NCBI GenBank assembly: GCA_038125725.1
Contig: JAYPEK010000014.1
Location: forward strand, 1 to 64,000
Reading direction: 5' to 3'
DNA: 64,000 nt
Origin: TMED8 sp038125725
GTDB taxonomy: Bacteria; Pseudomonadota; Alphaproteobacteria; Rhodospirillales; Casp-alpha2
Positions within the stretch are counted from its first letter, which is position 1. Each line of letters opens with the position of its first letter. The position numbers were made by a program, and so were the translations under genes. Positions 1 to 8,588 of the stretch are shown here, piece by piece. The notes beneath the pieces are model-generated. The model was not told where the DNA came from and ran no database searches. It saw nothing but the letters and a program-made list of their open reading frames with translations.

Positions 1-301
1 ATCCTCCGTTAGAATACAGGCTCAGGCGTCCCAAATGTTTTGATGACGGACAGTCGCGCTTCAACTGCATCTCGGCCTCCTTCGGCCACCAATGGAAGAT
101 GAACGGCACCGCAACGGCGAAACCGTTCTCGGCGAAGCGTTCGGCCTTATGTAGGGTCACCTCATCGTTCTCCAGCCCCGTATGCCCGACCGGAATATGT
201 TGGGCCAGGACGATCCCCGGGAACGGCCCCGGCCCGTCCGGCGCGTACATGAAAACTTCCATCGGGTTGCCGTTGACCTCAACGATGTCGATACGGTGCA
301 T
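1..301 (-). CDS. Dienelactone hydrolase family protein (5' part only, cut by window edge)
   Basis: The frame opens with ATG at 301-299, preceded on the minus strand by a strong GGAGGAGG ribosome site, and runs 100 codons out of the window without a stop. The visible part has the start of an alpha/beta-hydrolase fold: a strand and turn reading GIVLAQHIPVGHTG near residues 29-42, followed by RFAENGFAVAVPFIF, the usual place where dienelactone hydrolases have 'LAAEGYVALAPDLY'. Enzymes of this family hydrolyse lactones or esters in ring-cleavage and related pathways. The catalytic Cys/Ser, Asp and His lie outside the window, so the activity cannot be judged. It diverges from the NSS transporter across about 107 bases. 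Confidence 0.7.
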   Translation of the reverse strand, partial: MHRIDIVEVNGNPMEVFMYAPDGPGPFPGIVLAQHIPVGHTGLENDEVTLHKAERFAENGFAVAVPFIFHWWPKEAEMQLKRDCPSSKHLGRLSLYSNGG

Positions 302-408
302 GGCTGGCTCCTCCTCCAAAGCTCGGGCCATTCTAGGGGCGACCACGGCCCGCCGTCACGGGGGTCACGAAAATTTCTTTTGCACGGGGTGCCGCGTTTG
401 CTACGGCT

Positions 409-1743
409 ATGCACATGAGCGATCAACGCGGCGAATTCGGGTCGCGCCTGGGGTTCGTGCTGGCGGCGGCCGGCTCGACCATCGGGCTCGGCAACATCTG
501 GCGCTTCCCCTACGTCGCCGGCGAAGGGGGCGGCGGCGCCTTCCTGGTGCTTTACCTCGCCATGGTGTTCACGCTGGGCCTGTCGATCATGCTGGCCGAG
601 ATCGCCATCGGCCGCGCCGCGAAGCGCAACCCGGTCGGCGCCTTCCGCACCCTCAAGGGCGGCGGCTGGACGGGGCTCGGCTACCTGGGTGTCTTGGCCG
701 CCTTCGTCATCCTGTCGTTCTATTCGGTGATCGGCGGCTGGACCCTGGCCTACGTGGTGGCGACCCTGGGCCCCTTGCTCGATGCCGCCGACGCAAATGC
801 CTTCGGTACCTATTTCCGTGATTTCACCGCCGATCCGCTCGAGCCCGTCCTCTATCACGCGCTGTTCATGGCAATGAGCGCCGGCGTGGTGCTGGGCGGC
901 GTGCGCGCCGGCATCGAGCGCTGGGCGAAACTGTTGATGCCGGCGCTGTTCATCATGCTGGTGGCACTCTGCCTGCGCGCCGTGACGCTGCCGGGCGCTT
1001 GGGCCGGGGTGGAATTCTTCCTTGTGCCCGACTGGCAGCGCATCAACGCCGCCACCGTCAACGCCGCCATGTCGCAGGCGTTCTTTTCCATGTCGCTGGG
1101 CATGGGCTGTTTGTTGACCTACGGCTCCTATCTCTCGTCCAAGGAGCGCCTGCCGGGGATCGCCGTCACCGTCTCCGCCCTCGACACCATGATCGCGCTG
1201 ATGGCGGGTCTGCTGATCCTGCCGGCGACCTTCGCCTTCGGCTTCGATCCCGCATCCGGGCCGGGGCTGACCTTCGTCACGTTGCCCGCCGTCTTTGCCG
1301 AGATGCCGCTGGGACACCTATTTGCGCCCTTGTTCTTCGCGCTGCTGGCGATCGCGGCACTGACGTCGAACGTCTCGCTGCTGGAGACCGCCGTCGCCTA
1401 CCTTGTCGACGAAAAAGGCGCCGGGCGACGGGCCGCCACCGCCGTCGCGGCGGGCCTCGGGTTCGCCGTTGGGGTGCCCTCGGCATTGGCCTTCGGTCCG
1501 CTCGCGGATGCGACGTTCGCCGGCATGAGCTTCTTCGGACTGATGGAATATCTGGCGACCAACCTGTTGATGCCCATCGGCGGCATCGGCATCGCTGTCT
1601 TCGCCGGCTGGGCGATCCGCGAGCGTATCCGCCGCGAAGTGCTGGGCGACGGCGCCGAGCCGCCCTTGGCGCGGGTCTGGGGATGGATCCTGCGCTGGGT
1701 GGCACCGGCGGCGGTGGCCTGGATCCTGATCACCGGGCTATAG
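409..1743 (+). CDS. Sodium-dependent transporter of the NSS/SNF family
   Basis: A 444-residue polytopic membrane protein. Residues about 12-34 carry the first-helix signature of neurotransmitter:sodium symporters (GSTIGLGNIWRFPYVAGEGG), the unwound helix that binds Na+ and substrate in LeuT-type proteins. Hydrophobic segments then continue to the C-terminus, about eleven to twelve in all. Bacterial members take up amino acids or amines with Na+; the substrate here is unknown. A second in-frame ATG lies two codons downstream (415). Neither start has a clear Shine-Dalgarno site. It precedes the TerC gene by 65 bases on the same strand. Confidence 0.88.
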   Translation: MHMSDQRGEFGSRLGFVLAAAGSTIGLGNIWRFPYVAGEGGGGAFLVLYLAMVFTLGLSIMLAEIAIGRAAKRNPVGAFRTLKGGGWTGLGYLGVLAAFVILSFYSVIGGWTLAYVVATLGPLLDAADANAFGTYFRDFTADPLEPVLYHALFMAMSAGVVLGGVRAGIERWAKLLMPALFIMLVALCLRAVTLPGAWAGVEFFLVPDWQRINAATVNAAMSQAFFSMSLGMGCLLTYGSYLSSKERLPGIAVTVSALDTMIALMAGLLILPATFAFGFDPASGPGLTFVTLPAVFAEMPLGHLFAPLFFALLAIAALTSNVSLLETAVAYLVDEKGAGRRAATAVAAGLGFAVGVPSALAFGPLADATFAGMSFFGLMEYLATNLLMPIGGIGIAVFAGWAIRERIRREVLGDGAEPPLARVWGWILRWVAPAAVAWILITGL

Positions 1744-1808
1744 CTTTCCCGCCTTTTTTCGGCATACTCGGACCATCGGAAATCAGCCAGGACGGGGGAA
1801 CTTCCGGC

Positions 1809-2540
1809 ATGGACCTCATGGACCCGCAAATCTGGGCCAGCCTGTTGACGCTGACGGCGCTGGAGATCGTTCTCGGCATCGATAACGTCATCTTCCTTTC
1901 CATCGTCGTCACGCGGCTGCCGGCCGAACAGCAGGCGCGGGCGCGGATGCTCGGGCTGATGGGCGCGCTCGGCTTCCGGATCGCGCTGCTGGCCAGTCTG
2001 GTCTGGATCATCGGCCTGACCGCGCCGATCTTCACCTTCCACGACTTCGCCTTCTCCTGGCGCGATTTGATCCTCGGTGCCGGCGGGCTGTTCCTCCTCT
2101 ACAAAGGCACGCTGGAAATCCACGAGACCGTCGAGGGCGAGCATGACGAGGACGGCGCCGGGCGCAAGACCATGACCTTCGCCGCCGCTATCTTCCAGAT
2201 CATGATGCTGGATATCATCTTCTCGTTGGATTCGGTGATCACCGCCGTCGGCATGGTGCAGAACCTGCCGGTGATGATCGCCGCCGTAGTGATCGCGGTG
2301 ATCATCATGATGGTGGCGTCGGGTCCGGTGGCGAATTTCATCCAGGAACACCCGACCACCAAGATGCTGGCGCTGAGCTTCCTGTTGCTGGTCGGCGTGG
2401 CGCTTTGCGCGGACGCGCTGCATTTCCACATTCCGCGCGGTTACCTCTACTTCGCCATCTTCTTCTCAGGCTTGGTCGAAGTGCTCAACCTGATGGCGCT
2501 GAAACGGCGCAAGCGCGCCCGCGAGGCGGCGAAAGGCTAG
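1809..2540 (+). CDS. TerC family integral membrane protein
   Basis: A 243-residue membrane protein with the two half-repeats of TerC proteins. The first carries E19 and D25 (EIVLGIDNVIF), the second D135 and D141 (LDIIFSLDSVITAVG). These acidic residues inside helices are the family hallmark and probably bind cations. About seven membrane helices are visible. The ATG at 1809 follows a GGGGGAA ribosome site; the same frame is open further upstream but that part overlaps the NSS gene. TerC proteins are linked to tellurite resistance and, in better studied cases, to manganese export or metalation of secreted enzymes. The specific role here is not shown. Confidence 0.85.
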   Translation: MDLMDPQIWASLLTLTALEIVLGIDNVIFLSIVVTRLPAEQQARARMLGLMGALGFRIALLASLVWIIGLTAPIFTFHDFAFSWRDLILGAGGLFLLYKGTLEIHETVEGEHDEDGAGRKTMTFAAAIFQIMMLDIIFSLDSVITAVGMVQNLPVMIAAVVIAVIIMMVASGPVANFIQEHPTTKMLALSFLLLVGVALCADALHFHIPRGYLYFAIFFSGLVEVLNLMALKRRKRAREAAKG

Positions 2541-2548
2541 GCCGGGGG

Positions 2549-3790
2549 TTAAGCGGGCTTCAATTCCGGGCGCAGCGCCAGGCAGAGCGGCAGGGTGAGG
2601 AATACGCTCGCCGCCAAGGCACTGAGCGCGAAGCTCAAGCCCCAGGCGTCGCTGGCGATGCCATAGAGCAGCGGCGAGGCCGCGCTGGCGCCGGTGCCGA
2701 GCGAATAGAACACGCCAAAGGCACGCGCCCGGCGGTCGGCATGGACGAAATCGCCGACCGTGCCATAGAGCACCGACGACGTGCCGTTGAGCGCGATCCC
2801 GAGGAAAGGCAGCAGCGCCATGGCGGTGCTCAGATCGGCGGAAAGGGCGGCCAGGATCAACCCGCCGGTGGCAAGCTCGGTGATGACCACAGTGCGCAGG
2901 ATGCCGAGACGTTCCGCCACCAGGCCGCAGACCAGCTTGCCCGCCGCGCCGCCGGCGAAAATCAGCGCCAGCGCGAACCCGACGCCGGTCACGTCCAGCC
3001 CTTTGTCCATCAACAGGAACGGCAGGAAGGTGAGTACACCGGTGCGCGCCGAGCTGTCGATGATGCTGATACCGGCGAGCACCGAGAAGCCGCGCCGGTT
3101 GTCGATACCCCAGCCGAGAGGCTTCGGCTTCTCGCCGCCATTGAGGTTGTGGACCGCCCGCGCGGGCCGGGCGCCGGCACCGAAACGCCGGAGCAGGAGA
3201 TAGACCGTCACCGCGGCGACGAGGCCCACGATACCGGCGAACAGCGAGCCCGACTGCCAGCCGTAGGCGCCGGCGACGGCGGCGACGGTGAACGGCACCG
3301 CCACCTTGCCGAGATCGCCGGCGAAATTATAAGTGCCGAGCGCGGCACGGCGCCCCGCCCCCTCGAAAGCGCTGGAGATCACCGACGACGCCAGCGGATG
3401 CTGCACCGCGCAGCCGGCACCCGCGATCAACAACAGCGCGGCGAGGCCGGTGAAACCGTCCGCCATGGTCAGCAGCAGGTAGCCCGTCCCGGCGAGCGCC
3501 GTCCCAAGCGCCAGCACCAGGCGCTCCCCCAGGCGCTCCGCCAACAGGCCGGCCGGTACCTGCAGGCTGGCGAGACTGCCCGACATGCACATTTTCAAGA
3601 ACCCGACCTGCGCGTGGCTGAGGCCGAAGCCCGTCGCCCACAGCGGCAACAGCACGAACAGCGTGTCGGTGAAGCCGTCGTGGATGAAGTGCGCGAAGCC
3701 GCCGGTCACCAGGGTGCCGCGGCGGCGTCTCTTGGTCTGTTCGGCTGTGTCCATGGCGGCGGAGTTTACAGTTTTGTTAAAGATCGTCAT
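2549..3790 (-). CDS. MFS transporter, fosmidomycin-resistance-like
   Basis: A 413-residue major facilitator protein with twelve predicted hydrophobic segments and a loop after helix two (LLAERLGERLV) in the place of the MFS A-motif. The start of the mature sequence (GFAHFIHDGFTDTLFVLLPL) resembles the Fsr/fosmidomycin-resistance branch of drug exporters. ATG at 3790 is used here; an internal ATG at 3754 is equally possible and would leave a 71-base intergenic region. It is divergent from a LysR gene across only 35 AT-rich bases, so that regulator probably controls it. It ends 9 bases from the convergent TerC gene. Confidence 0.8.
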   Translation of the reverse strand: MTIFNKTVNSAAMDTAEQTKRRRRGTLVTGGFAHFIHDGFTDTLFVLLPLWATGFGLSHAQVGFLKMCMSGSLASLQVPAGLLAERLGERLVLALGTALAGTGYLLLTMADGFTGLAALLLIAGAGCAVQHPLASSVISSAFEGAGRRAALGTYNFAGDLGKVAVPFTVAAVAGAYGWQSGSLFAGIVGLVAAVTVYLLLRRFGAGARPARAVHNLNGGEKPKPLGWGIDNRRGFSVLAGISIIDSSARTGVLTFLPFLLMDKGLDVTGVGFALALIFAGGAAGKLVCGLVAERLGILRTVVITELATGGLILAALSADLSTAMALLPFLGIALNGTSSVLYGTVGDFVHADRRARAFGVFYSLGTGASAASPLLYGIASDAWGLSFALSALAASVFLTLPLCLALRPELKPA

Positions 3791-3795
3791 AATTC

Positions 3796-3827
3796 ATTAA
3801 TTTAGATATTTAATAGGTTTAACCTAT
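3796..3827. promoter_or_regulatory. LysR-type operator candidates between MFS exporter and LysR gene
   Basis: This AT-rich divergent region, quite unlike the surrounding GC-rich DNA, contains two inverted repeats. One is ATTAA-N9-TTAAT at 3796-3814. The other is ATAGGTT-T-AACCTAT at 3813-3827, perfect in both arms, with its right arm entering the LysR start codon at 3826. Both fit the T-N11-A style of LysR boxes. The overlap with the start codon suggests tight autorepression. Confidence 0.55.
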
Positions 3828-4701
3828 GTATTATCTTTGGCTCCGATCCTTTCACGCCGTCGCCCGGCACGGCGGCGCCACCGCCGCCGCGGACGCCCTG
3901 GGCCTGAGCCAGCCGACGGTGACCGAGCAGGTGAAGGCGCTGGAGGGGCGCTTCCAAGTCGAACTGTTCCACCGCCACGGCCGGCGCATGACCCTGACGG
4001 CGCTCGGCCGGTCGCTCTACCAGATCACCCAGGACATCGCCGGCCACACGGAGGAGGCGATCCGCTTGCTACAGTCCGCCGAGCAGGGGCCCGTCGGGCC
4101 GTTCACCATCGGCAGCGCCAACCCCTATTACGTGATGGAACTCATTCAGTTGTTCGGCGATCGCTTTCCCGGCCTGACGCCGAGCCTGGAGGTCAAAAGC
4201 CGCGCCGAGGTCATCGCCGGCCTGCTGGATTTCCGCTACGACGCGGTGATGTTCGGACGGGTCGAAAACGACGCGCGCGTCCTCAACCTGCCCTACCGGC
4301 GCCAGCGGGTGCTTGTGCTGGTGCCGGCTGCGCACCGCTTCGCCGAACGGCGCTCACTGAGGATGCGGGAACTGCAAGGACAGCCGTTCATCTTCCGTGA
4401 AAGCCGCTCGACCGCGCGCGCCGCCTTCGAGACGGCGCTCGATGCGGCGGGCGTCAACGTCCGCCCGGTGATGGTGCTGGACAGCCGCGAGGCGATCCGC
4501 GAGGCGGTGGCGCTGGGGCTCGGCTTCGGCTACGTGGCGGAGGGAGAACTGGTGCCGCTCGACCGGGTCCGCGCCGTGCCGGTAAAGGACGCCGAGATGT
4601 CGGTCAATTTCCACATAGCCTGCCTGAAAAGCCGTGCCGAGCGGCCGCTGGTCCGGGCCTTCATGGAGACCGCCCAGTCGATGGCCAACTGGCACGGTTG
4701 A
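3826..4701 (+). CDS. LysR family transcriptional regulator
   Basis: A 291-residue LysR-type regulator. Residues 5-64 form the winged helix-turn-helix (HAVARHGGATAAADALGL, then SQPTVTEQVKALEG), followed by a linker helix and the effector-binding domain from about residue 90 (TIGSANPYYVMELIQLFGDRF). The effector pocket is not diagnostic of a ligand. The start at 3826 places the HTH at the normal distance from the N-terminus. It is divergent from the MFS exporter, which is its most likely target, and convergent with the DUF169 gene, ending 9 bases from it. Confidence 0.9.
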   Translation: MYYLWLRSFHAVARHGGATAAADALGLSQPTVTEQVKALEGRFQVELFHRHGRRMTLTALGRSLYQITQDIAGHTEEAIRLLQSAEQGPVGPFTIGSANPYYVMELIQLFGDRFPGLTPSLEVKSRAEVIAGLLDFRYDAVMFGRVENDARVLNLPYRRQRVLVLVPAAHRFAERRSLRMRELQGQPFIFRESRSTARAAFETALDAAGVNVRPVMVLDSREAIREAVALGLGFGYVAEGELVPLDRVRAVPVKDAEMSVNFHIACLKSRAERPLVRAFMETAQSMANWHG

Positions 4702-4709
4702 CGGCAGGC

Positions 4710-5516
4710 CTAGCCCTTCGCCGCCGCGCCGCCGCCGGGGTAGCTTTTGCCCATGCCGAGCGACGGGTCCATCTGCGTACCGTAGGGCGGTATGGGATAG
4801 CGAAGCCCCACCTTGCCGATCCCCTGCACCCCTTCCAGGCCGCGCATGAATTCATCCGGCGGCATGGCCAGCAGCATCTCGTCGTCGGCGACGCCGCCGT
4901 AGCGCCGCTCCGCATAGCAGGGAATGGAGATCGAGGTCTCGCGCGTCGCCAGCGCCCGGCCCCAACTGTCGGAGCAGGCGCTTTCGCCGGTGATGGTCAT
5001 GTCGTAGCGCTTGTAGCGCTTCCATTGCAGGCCGTTGACGAAGAGGATGGTCTGCGCCGGCGTGGCGTAGAACAGCACGATATCGGGCGGGTCGAGACGA
5101 CCCGAACGCAGCGGCGCCACGCACAAACCCGCATACTTGGGCTCGACCCGGGTCATGTCGGCTTGATGCAGGCGCGCGGCCTCGCGATTCTCGAACCAGA
5201 CCCCGTCCATCTGCTCACCGGTCAGGTAAGCGTCGTCAGGCACGTTGAGGCCGACGATGCCACCGCAGTTGGAATGCATGCGGGTGTTTTCGTGGCGGAT
5301 GCCGAGCGTGAAGCCCGCCGTCCGCACCTGGCCGACCATCTGGCACATGGTGAAATGGAAATCCGCCGTCGGCGTGCGCACGCCCGGCACGGCCATCATT
5401 TCCTCTTCGGCCTCGAACAGCTTCATGCCGATGGGCAGCGTGCGGATGCGCAACAGTTCGATCAGTTTGGCCGCGCCCTCTTTCAGGGCCTCGGCGGAAG
5501 TGTCGTATTCGCTCAT
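4710..5516 (-). CDS. DUF169 family protein (COG2043-like)
   Basis: A 268-residue soluble protein matching the DUF169 family, whose function is not established. Typical segments are LRIRTLPIGMKLFEAEEE near residues 21-38, the Cys-containing FHFTMCQMVGQVRTAG, a GGIVGLNVPD turn, and the C-terminal block CSDSWGRALATRETSISIPC. Several cysteines could bind a metal or cofactor, but this is inference. It is the last gene of a minus-strand run that begins with the IclR regulator, 25 bases downstream of the luciferase-like oxidoreductase, so it may serve the same pathway. Confidence 0.75.
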   Translation of the reverse strand: MSEYDTSAEALKEGAAKLIELLRIRTLPIGMKLFEAEEEMMAVPGVRTPTADFHFTMCQMVGQVRTAGFTLGIRHENTRMHSNCGGIVGLNVPDDAYLTGEQMDGVWFENREAARLHQADMTRVEPKYAGLCVAPLRSGRLDPPDIVLFYATPAQTILFVNGLQWKRYKRYDMTITGESACSDSWGRALATRETSISIPCYAERRYGGVADDEMLLAMPPDEFMRGLEGVQGIGKVGLRYPIPPYGTQMDPSLGMGKSYPGGGAAAKG

Positions 5517-5541
5517 GGTCGGTTCTCTCTTCGGTTAGCAG

Positions 5542-6501
5542 TCAGGCGTAATGGTGAATGATCTTCTCGCCGAAGAAGCGCGTGCCCTCCATCGGCGGCA
5601 TAGGTTGGATGACGACATGATCGACGCCGGCCTCGGCCCAGGCATCGATCCGCTCGCGCACTTGGCCCACATCGCCGATCAGGTTGGCGCCCAGCACGTC
5701 CTCGACGGTCGGCGGCACCGGGAAGCGGTGCTTGCGCTCGTCGGCGTACATTTCGGCCCATTTCAGCGTCTCGTCGGGTCCTTTGTCGGCCAGTCCGACG
5801 GCGGAGAAGGCGACCTCGAAGGCTCTGTCCGGGCGCTTTTCGCGCATGCCGGCGACGAGGGCGGCAACGATCCCAGGCGCCTTCGAATACATGAACCAGA
5901 CGTCGCCGTGGGCGACCATCAGCTCCTGCGTCGGCGGCGAATCGCCGGCGATCCAGATCGGCGGATAGGGCTTCTGCACCGGCTTCGGGTTGCAGTAGGC
6001 ATCCCGCACCTGGAAGTACTTGCCGGAAAACGAGAAGGCGTCCTCGGTCATCAGGCCGCGCATGATCGCCAGCGATTCATCGAGCTTGGCGATGCGTTCC
6101 AGTCCGTCGTCGCTCCAGAAATCGAAGCCGTAGGCTTTCGCTTCGGCGCCGAACCAGCCCGATCCCGGCGCCAGGATGACGCGTCCGCCCGTGATCTCGT
6201 CCAGCGTACAGGCGATCTTCGCGGTCAGGCCCGGATGGCGGAAGGTGTTGTTGTAAGAGTGGCCGCCCAAGCGCACGCGCTTCGTCAGCGCGCCGATGGC
6301 GGTCATCGCCGTCCAGTATTCCAGGATCGGCTTGGAGCGATCCAGGTGCGCGTTCTCGACATGGTCCGGGATCCAGACGGAATCGAACCCCAGGTCCTCC
6401 GCCATGCGCGCCATTTCCAGCGCATAGCCGAACCCCGCCGACGCAGCCCCCATCTCGCCCTGCACATTGAGGCGGATACCGAACTTGATCTTGTAGCCCA
6501 T
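5542..6501 (-). CDS. LLM class flavin-dependent oxidoreductase
   Basis: A 319-residue luciferase-like TIM-barrel protein. The N-terminal strand (KIKFGIRLNVQGEMGAAS), DSVWIPDHV near residues 44-52, the VRLGGHSYNNTFRHP block and RVILAPGSGWFGAEA near 108-122 are typical of FMN- or F420-using monooxygenases and dehydrogenases. ATG at 6501 is chosen over a GTG seven codons upstream because GGAGGGG sits 6 bases before it. It lies between a succinyl-CoA-synthetase-like subunit and DUF169 on the same strand. A role as an SsuD-like C-S cleaving or similar monooxygenase feeding aldehyde to the upstream dehydrogenase is possible but not shown. Confidence 0.82.
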   Translation of the reverse strand: MGYKIKFGIRLNVQGEMGAASAGFGYALEMARMAEDLGFDSVWIPDHVENAHLDRSKPILEYWTAMTAIGALTKRVRLGGHSYNNTFRHPGLTAKIACTLDEITGGRVILAPGSGWFGAEAKAYGFDFWSDDGLERIAKLDESLAIMRGLMTEDAFSFSGKYFQVRDAYCNPKPVQKPYPPIWIAGDSPPTQELMVAHGDVWFMYSKAPGIVAALVAGMREKRPDRAFEVAFSAVGLADKGPDETLKWAEMYADERKHRFPVPPTVEDVLGANLIGDVGQVRERIDAWAEAGVDHVVIQPMPPMEGTRFFGEKIIHHYA

Positions 6502-6525
6502 GGCGCACCCCTCCCGCGTCACACG

Positions 6526-6544
6526 CTAAAGGGGCCGCCCCAGG
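6526..6544 (-). terminator. Weak hairpin between CoA-ligase alpha subunit and LLM gene
   Basis: On the minus strand the spacer holds GGGGCGGCCCC followed by TTT, a short GC-rich stem with almost no loop. It could attenuate transcription between the ligase subunit and the flavin oxidoreductase. The stem is short and the T-run only three bases, so this is a weak call. Confidence 0.2.
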
Positions 6545-6572
6545 CAAGCAACCGCTCGGTGGACAGGGAGCT

Positions 6573-7448
6573 TCAGGCGGCGAAGCCCGCCTTCAGCGCC
6601 TCGCCCACGTGCGACGGCGTATCGAGCACCGTGACGCCCGCCGCTTCCAGGGCGGATTTTTTCGATGCGTAGGTGCCCTTGTCGCCCATGACGATGGCGC
6701 CGGCGTGGCCCATCTTTTTGCCGGCCGGCGCGGCGCCGCCGGCGATGAAGGCGGCGATGGGCTTATCCATGGTGGCGGCATATTCCGCCGCCGCTTCCTC
6801 CATGGCGCCGCCGATCTCGCCGACCATGGCGATGGCGTCTACGCCCTCGAATGCATCCAACGCCTTTAAGGCATCCAGCGTCGTGGTGCCGATGATCGGA
6901 TCGCCGCCGATGCCGAGAAACGCCTTGATGCCGAAGCCCGCCGCCGTGATGTTCTGGCACATGAGCGTCGCCAGCGAGCCTGAGCGCGAAATCACGCCGA
7001 CGTTGCCGGGCTGGAAGATGCGGCTGTTGAAGGCAGGCATGAATCCCAAGAAACACTCGCCCACCGTCACGGTGCCAGCGGTGTTGGGGCCGATGATCGT
7101 GGTGCCGCGTTCCTTGGCGGCGGCCATGACGTACATGACGTCTTGCACCGGCACGTGTTCGGTGAGGCAGACGATCAGCTTGGCGCCGCCGTCGATGGCG
7201 TCCAAGGCCGCCGCCTTCATGCCGAGCGGCGGGATGAACATGACGGTGGCGTCGACCGCGCCCTCCTTGGCCGCATCGACGACGCTGGCATGCACCGGGA
7301 CGCCGCAATGGGTGGTGCCGGCCTTCTTCGGATTGACGCCGCCGGTGATGTTGGTGCCGTATTCCTGCATGCGTTCGGTCCAGAAGGTGCCCTGCTTGCC
7401 GGTGATGCCCTGGACGATAACGCGGTGTTCCTTGCGACAGATATGCAT
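6573..7448 (-). CDS. ADP-forming acyl-CoA ligase alpha subunit, SucD-like but diverged
   Basis: A 291-residue homologue of succinyl-CoA synthetase alpha. It has the CoA-binding Rossmann domain (VIVQGITGKQGTFWTERM), the ligase core (GVISRSGSLATLM, IGGDPIIGTTTLD, MVGEIGGAMEE) and the phosphorylated histidine H248 in GKKMGHAGAIVMG. The strongly conserved GPNCPG loop of true SucD reads GPNTAG here and the ITEGIP motif reads LTEHVP. The residues around the acyl pocket have therefore changed and the substrate is probably not succinate. ATG at 7448 lies two bases after the beta-subunit stop; an overlapping TTG is an alternative. With the beta subunit and the acylating aldehyde dehydrogenase it would interconvert an acid, its CoA ester and its aldehyde with ADP/ATP. 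Confidence 0.8.
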   Translation of the reverse strand: MHICRKEHRVIVQGITGKQGTFWTERMQEYGTNITGGVNPKKAGTTHCGVPVHASVVDAAKEGAVDATVMFIPPLGMKAAALDAIDGGAKLIVCLTEHVPVQDVMYVMAAAKERGTTIIGPNTAGTVTVGECFLGFMPAFNSRIFQPGNVGVISRSGSLATLMCQNITAAGFGIKAFLGIGGDPIIGTTTLDALKALDAFEGVDAIAMVGEIGGAMEEAAAEYAATMDKPIAAFIAGGAAPAGKKMGHAGAIVMGDKGTYASKKSALEAAGVTVLDTPSHVGEALKAGFAA

Positions 7449-7450
7449 GA

Positions 7451-8584
7451 TCAAGCCCCCCGGCCGGCGGCTTCCGCCGCTGCTTTACAGGCCGCGTCCA
7501 TGTTCGGCAGCGGGTCCATGTCGAGTTTCTCCTTCAGCATGGCGATGGCCTCCTCGTCGCCGGTTCCGGCGATGGAGAAGAACACCGGGATATCGGGATT
7601 GACCTCGTCCCAGGCTTCCAGAAGCCCGCCCATCATCACGTCACAGCGCGCGAAGGCGCCGCAGAAATTGACCACCAGGCTTTTGACGCCGGGCTTGGCC
7701 AGCACCATTTCCAGCGCCGCCCTGCCCTTGGTGTAGGCCTCGCCGCCGATCTCGCAGAAGTTGGCGGGCTTGCCGCCGTAGTGGCGGACCACGTCCATGG
7801 TGGTCATGGTCAGCCCCGCGCCGTTGGCGAGCACGACCACGTCGCCTTCCAATTCGATATACTTGATGCCGTGGCCCTCGCCGATACCCTCGAGCTCGGT
7901 CAACTTGTCGGGCGTGCCCTTCGGCGCCAGGTCGGGTTGGCGCTTGATGCCGGAGTCGTCCATGACGAATTTGCAGTCCAGCGCCATCACGTCGCCCGAG
8001 CCGGTAAGGATCAGCGGATTGATTTCCAGGAGTTCGGCGTCGTTGGCGCTATAGGCCGCGTAGAGTTTGACCAGCACGTCTGCGACCTTGTCCTCGGCGC
8101 CGTCGAGGCCGAGACCATCGACCAGCCCCCGCGCCGCGTCGGCGGAAAGACCATGGCGGATATCCACCGGGGTCTTGCGCAATTTCTCAGGCGTCTCGGC
8201 GGCGATTTCCTCGATGTCCATGCCGCCCTCGGTGGAGAACATCACCATCGGCCCCTTGGTTTCCGGATCGTTGAGGATGGCGGCGTAAAATTCGCGCGCG
8301 ATATCGGACTTGGCTTCGACCAGGACCTTTTCAACGGTATGCCCGCCAATCTCCATGCCGATGATCTTCGCCGCGTGCGCCTGGGCCTCGTCCGGGGTGT
8401 CGGCCAGTTGGATGCCGCCGGCCTTGCCGCGCTTGCCGGTCGGCACCTGCGCCTTCACGACGCAAGGTCCGATGGCTTCCGCCGCCGCTTTGGCTTCGTC
8501 CGGCGTCTCGGCCAGCCGGCTCGCCGGCACGGCAATCCCCGCCGCCGCCAAGACCGGCTTGGCGGCATATTCCTCGAAGTTCAT
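7451..8584 (-). CDS. ADP-forming acyl-CoA ligase beta subunit, SucC-like but diverged
   Basis: A 377-residue protein with an N-terminal ATP-grasp domain (KAQVPTGKRGKAGGIQLA near residues 44-61, ELLEINPLILTGSGDVMALDC) and the C-terminal ligase domain (VVLANGAGLTMTTMDVVRHY). Compared with SucC, the GGGATKE motif has become IGGEAYTKG and the terminal VVRLEGTN has become FFSIAGTGD. These are substitutions in normally invariant loops, which argue for a different acyl substrate. The gene starts 4 bases after the aldehyde dehydrogenase stop and is followed at once by the alpha subunit, so the three are surely co-transcribed. It could also be a mislabelled malate- or sulfoacetate-type ligase; sequence alone does not decide. 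Confidence 0.8.
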   Translation of the reverse strand: MNFEEYAAKPVLAAAGIAVPASRLAETPDEAKAAAEAIGPCVVKAQVPTGKRGKAGGIQLADTPDEAQAHAAKIIGMEIGGHTVEKVLVEAKSDIAREFYAAILNDPETKGPMVMFSTEGGMDIEEIAAETPEKLRKTPVDIRHGLSADAARGLVDGLGLDGAEDKVADVLVKLYAAYSANDAELLEINPLILTGSGDVMALDCKFVMDDSGIKRQPDLAPKGTPDKLTELEGIGEGHGIKYIELEGDVVVLANGAGLTMTTMDVVRHYGGKPANFCEIGGEAYTKGRAALEMVLAKPGVKSLVVNFCGAFARCDVMMGGLLEAWDEVNPDIPVFFSIAGTGDEEAIAMLKEKLDMDPLPNMDAACKAAAEAAGRGA

Positions 8585-8588
8585 CCGC

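Noticed and set aside
157..1317. Long minus-strand frame opposite the NSS transporter
   Set aside because: Shadow of the real plus-strand gene and of the partial hydrolase; no recognisable domain.
6573..8584. Calling the ligase subunits true succinyl-CoA synthetase (sucCD)
   Set aside because: Catalytic His is present but conserved loops (GPNCPG, GGGATKE, LEGTN) are altered and the neighbours are an acylating aldehyde dehydrogenase and IclR, not TCA-cycle genes.
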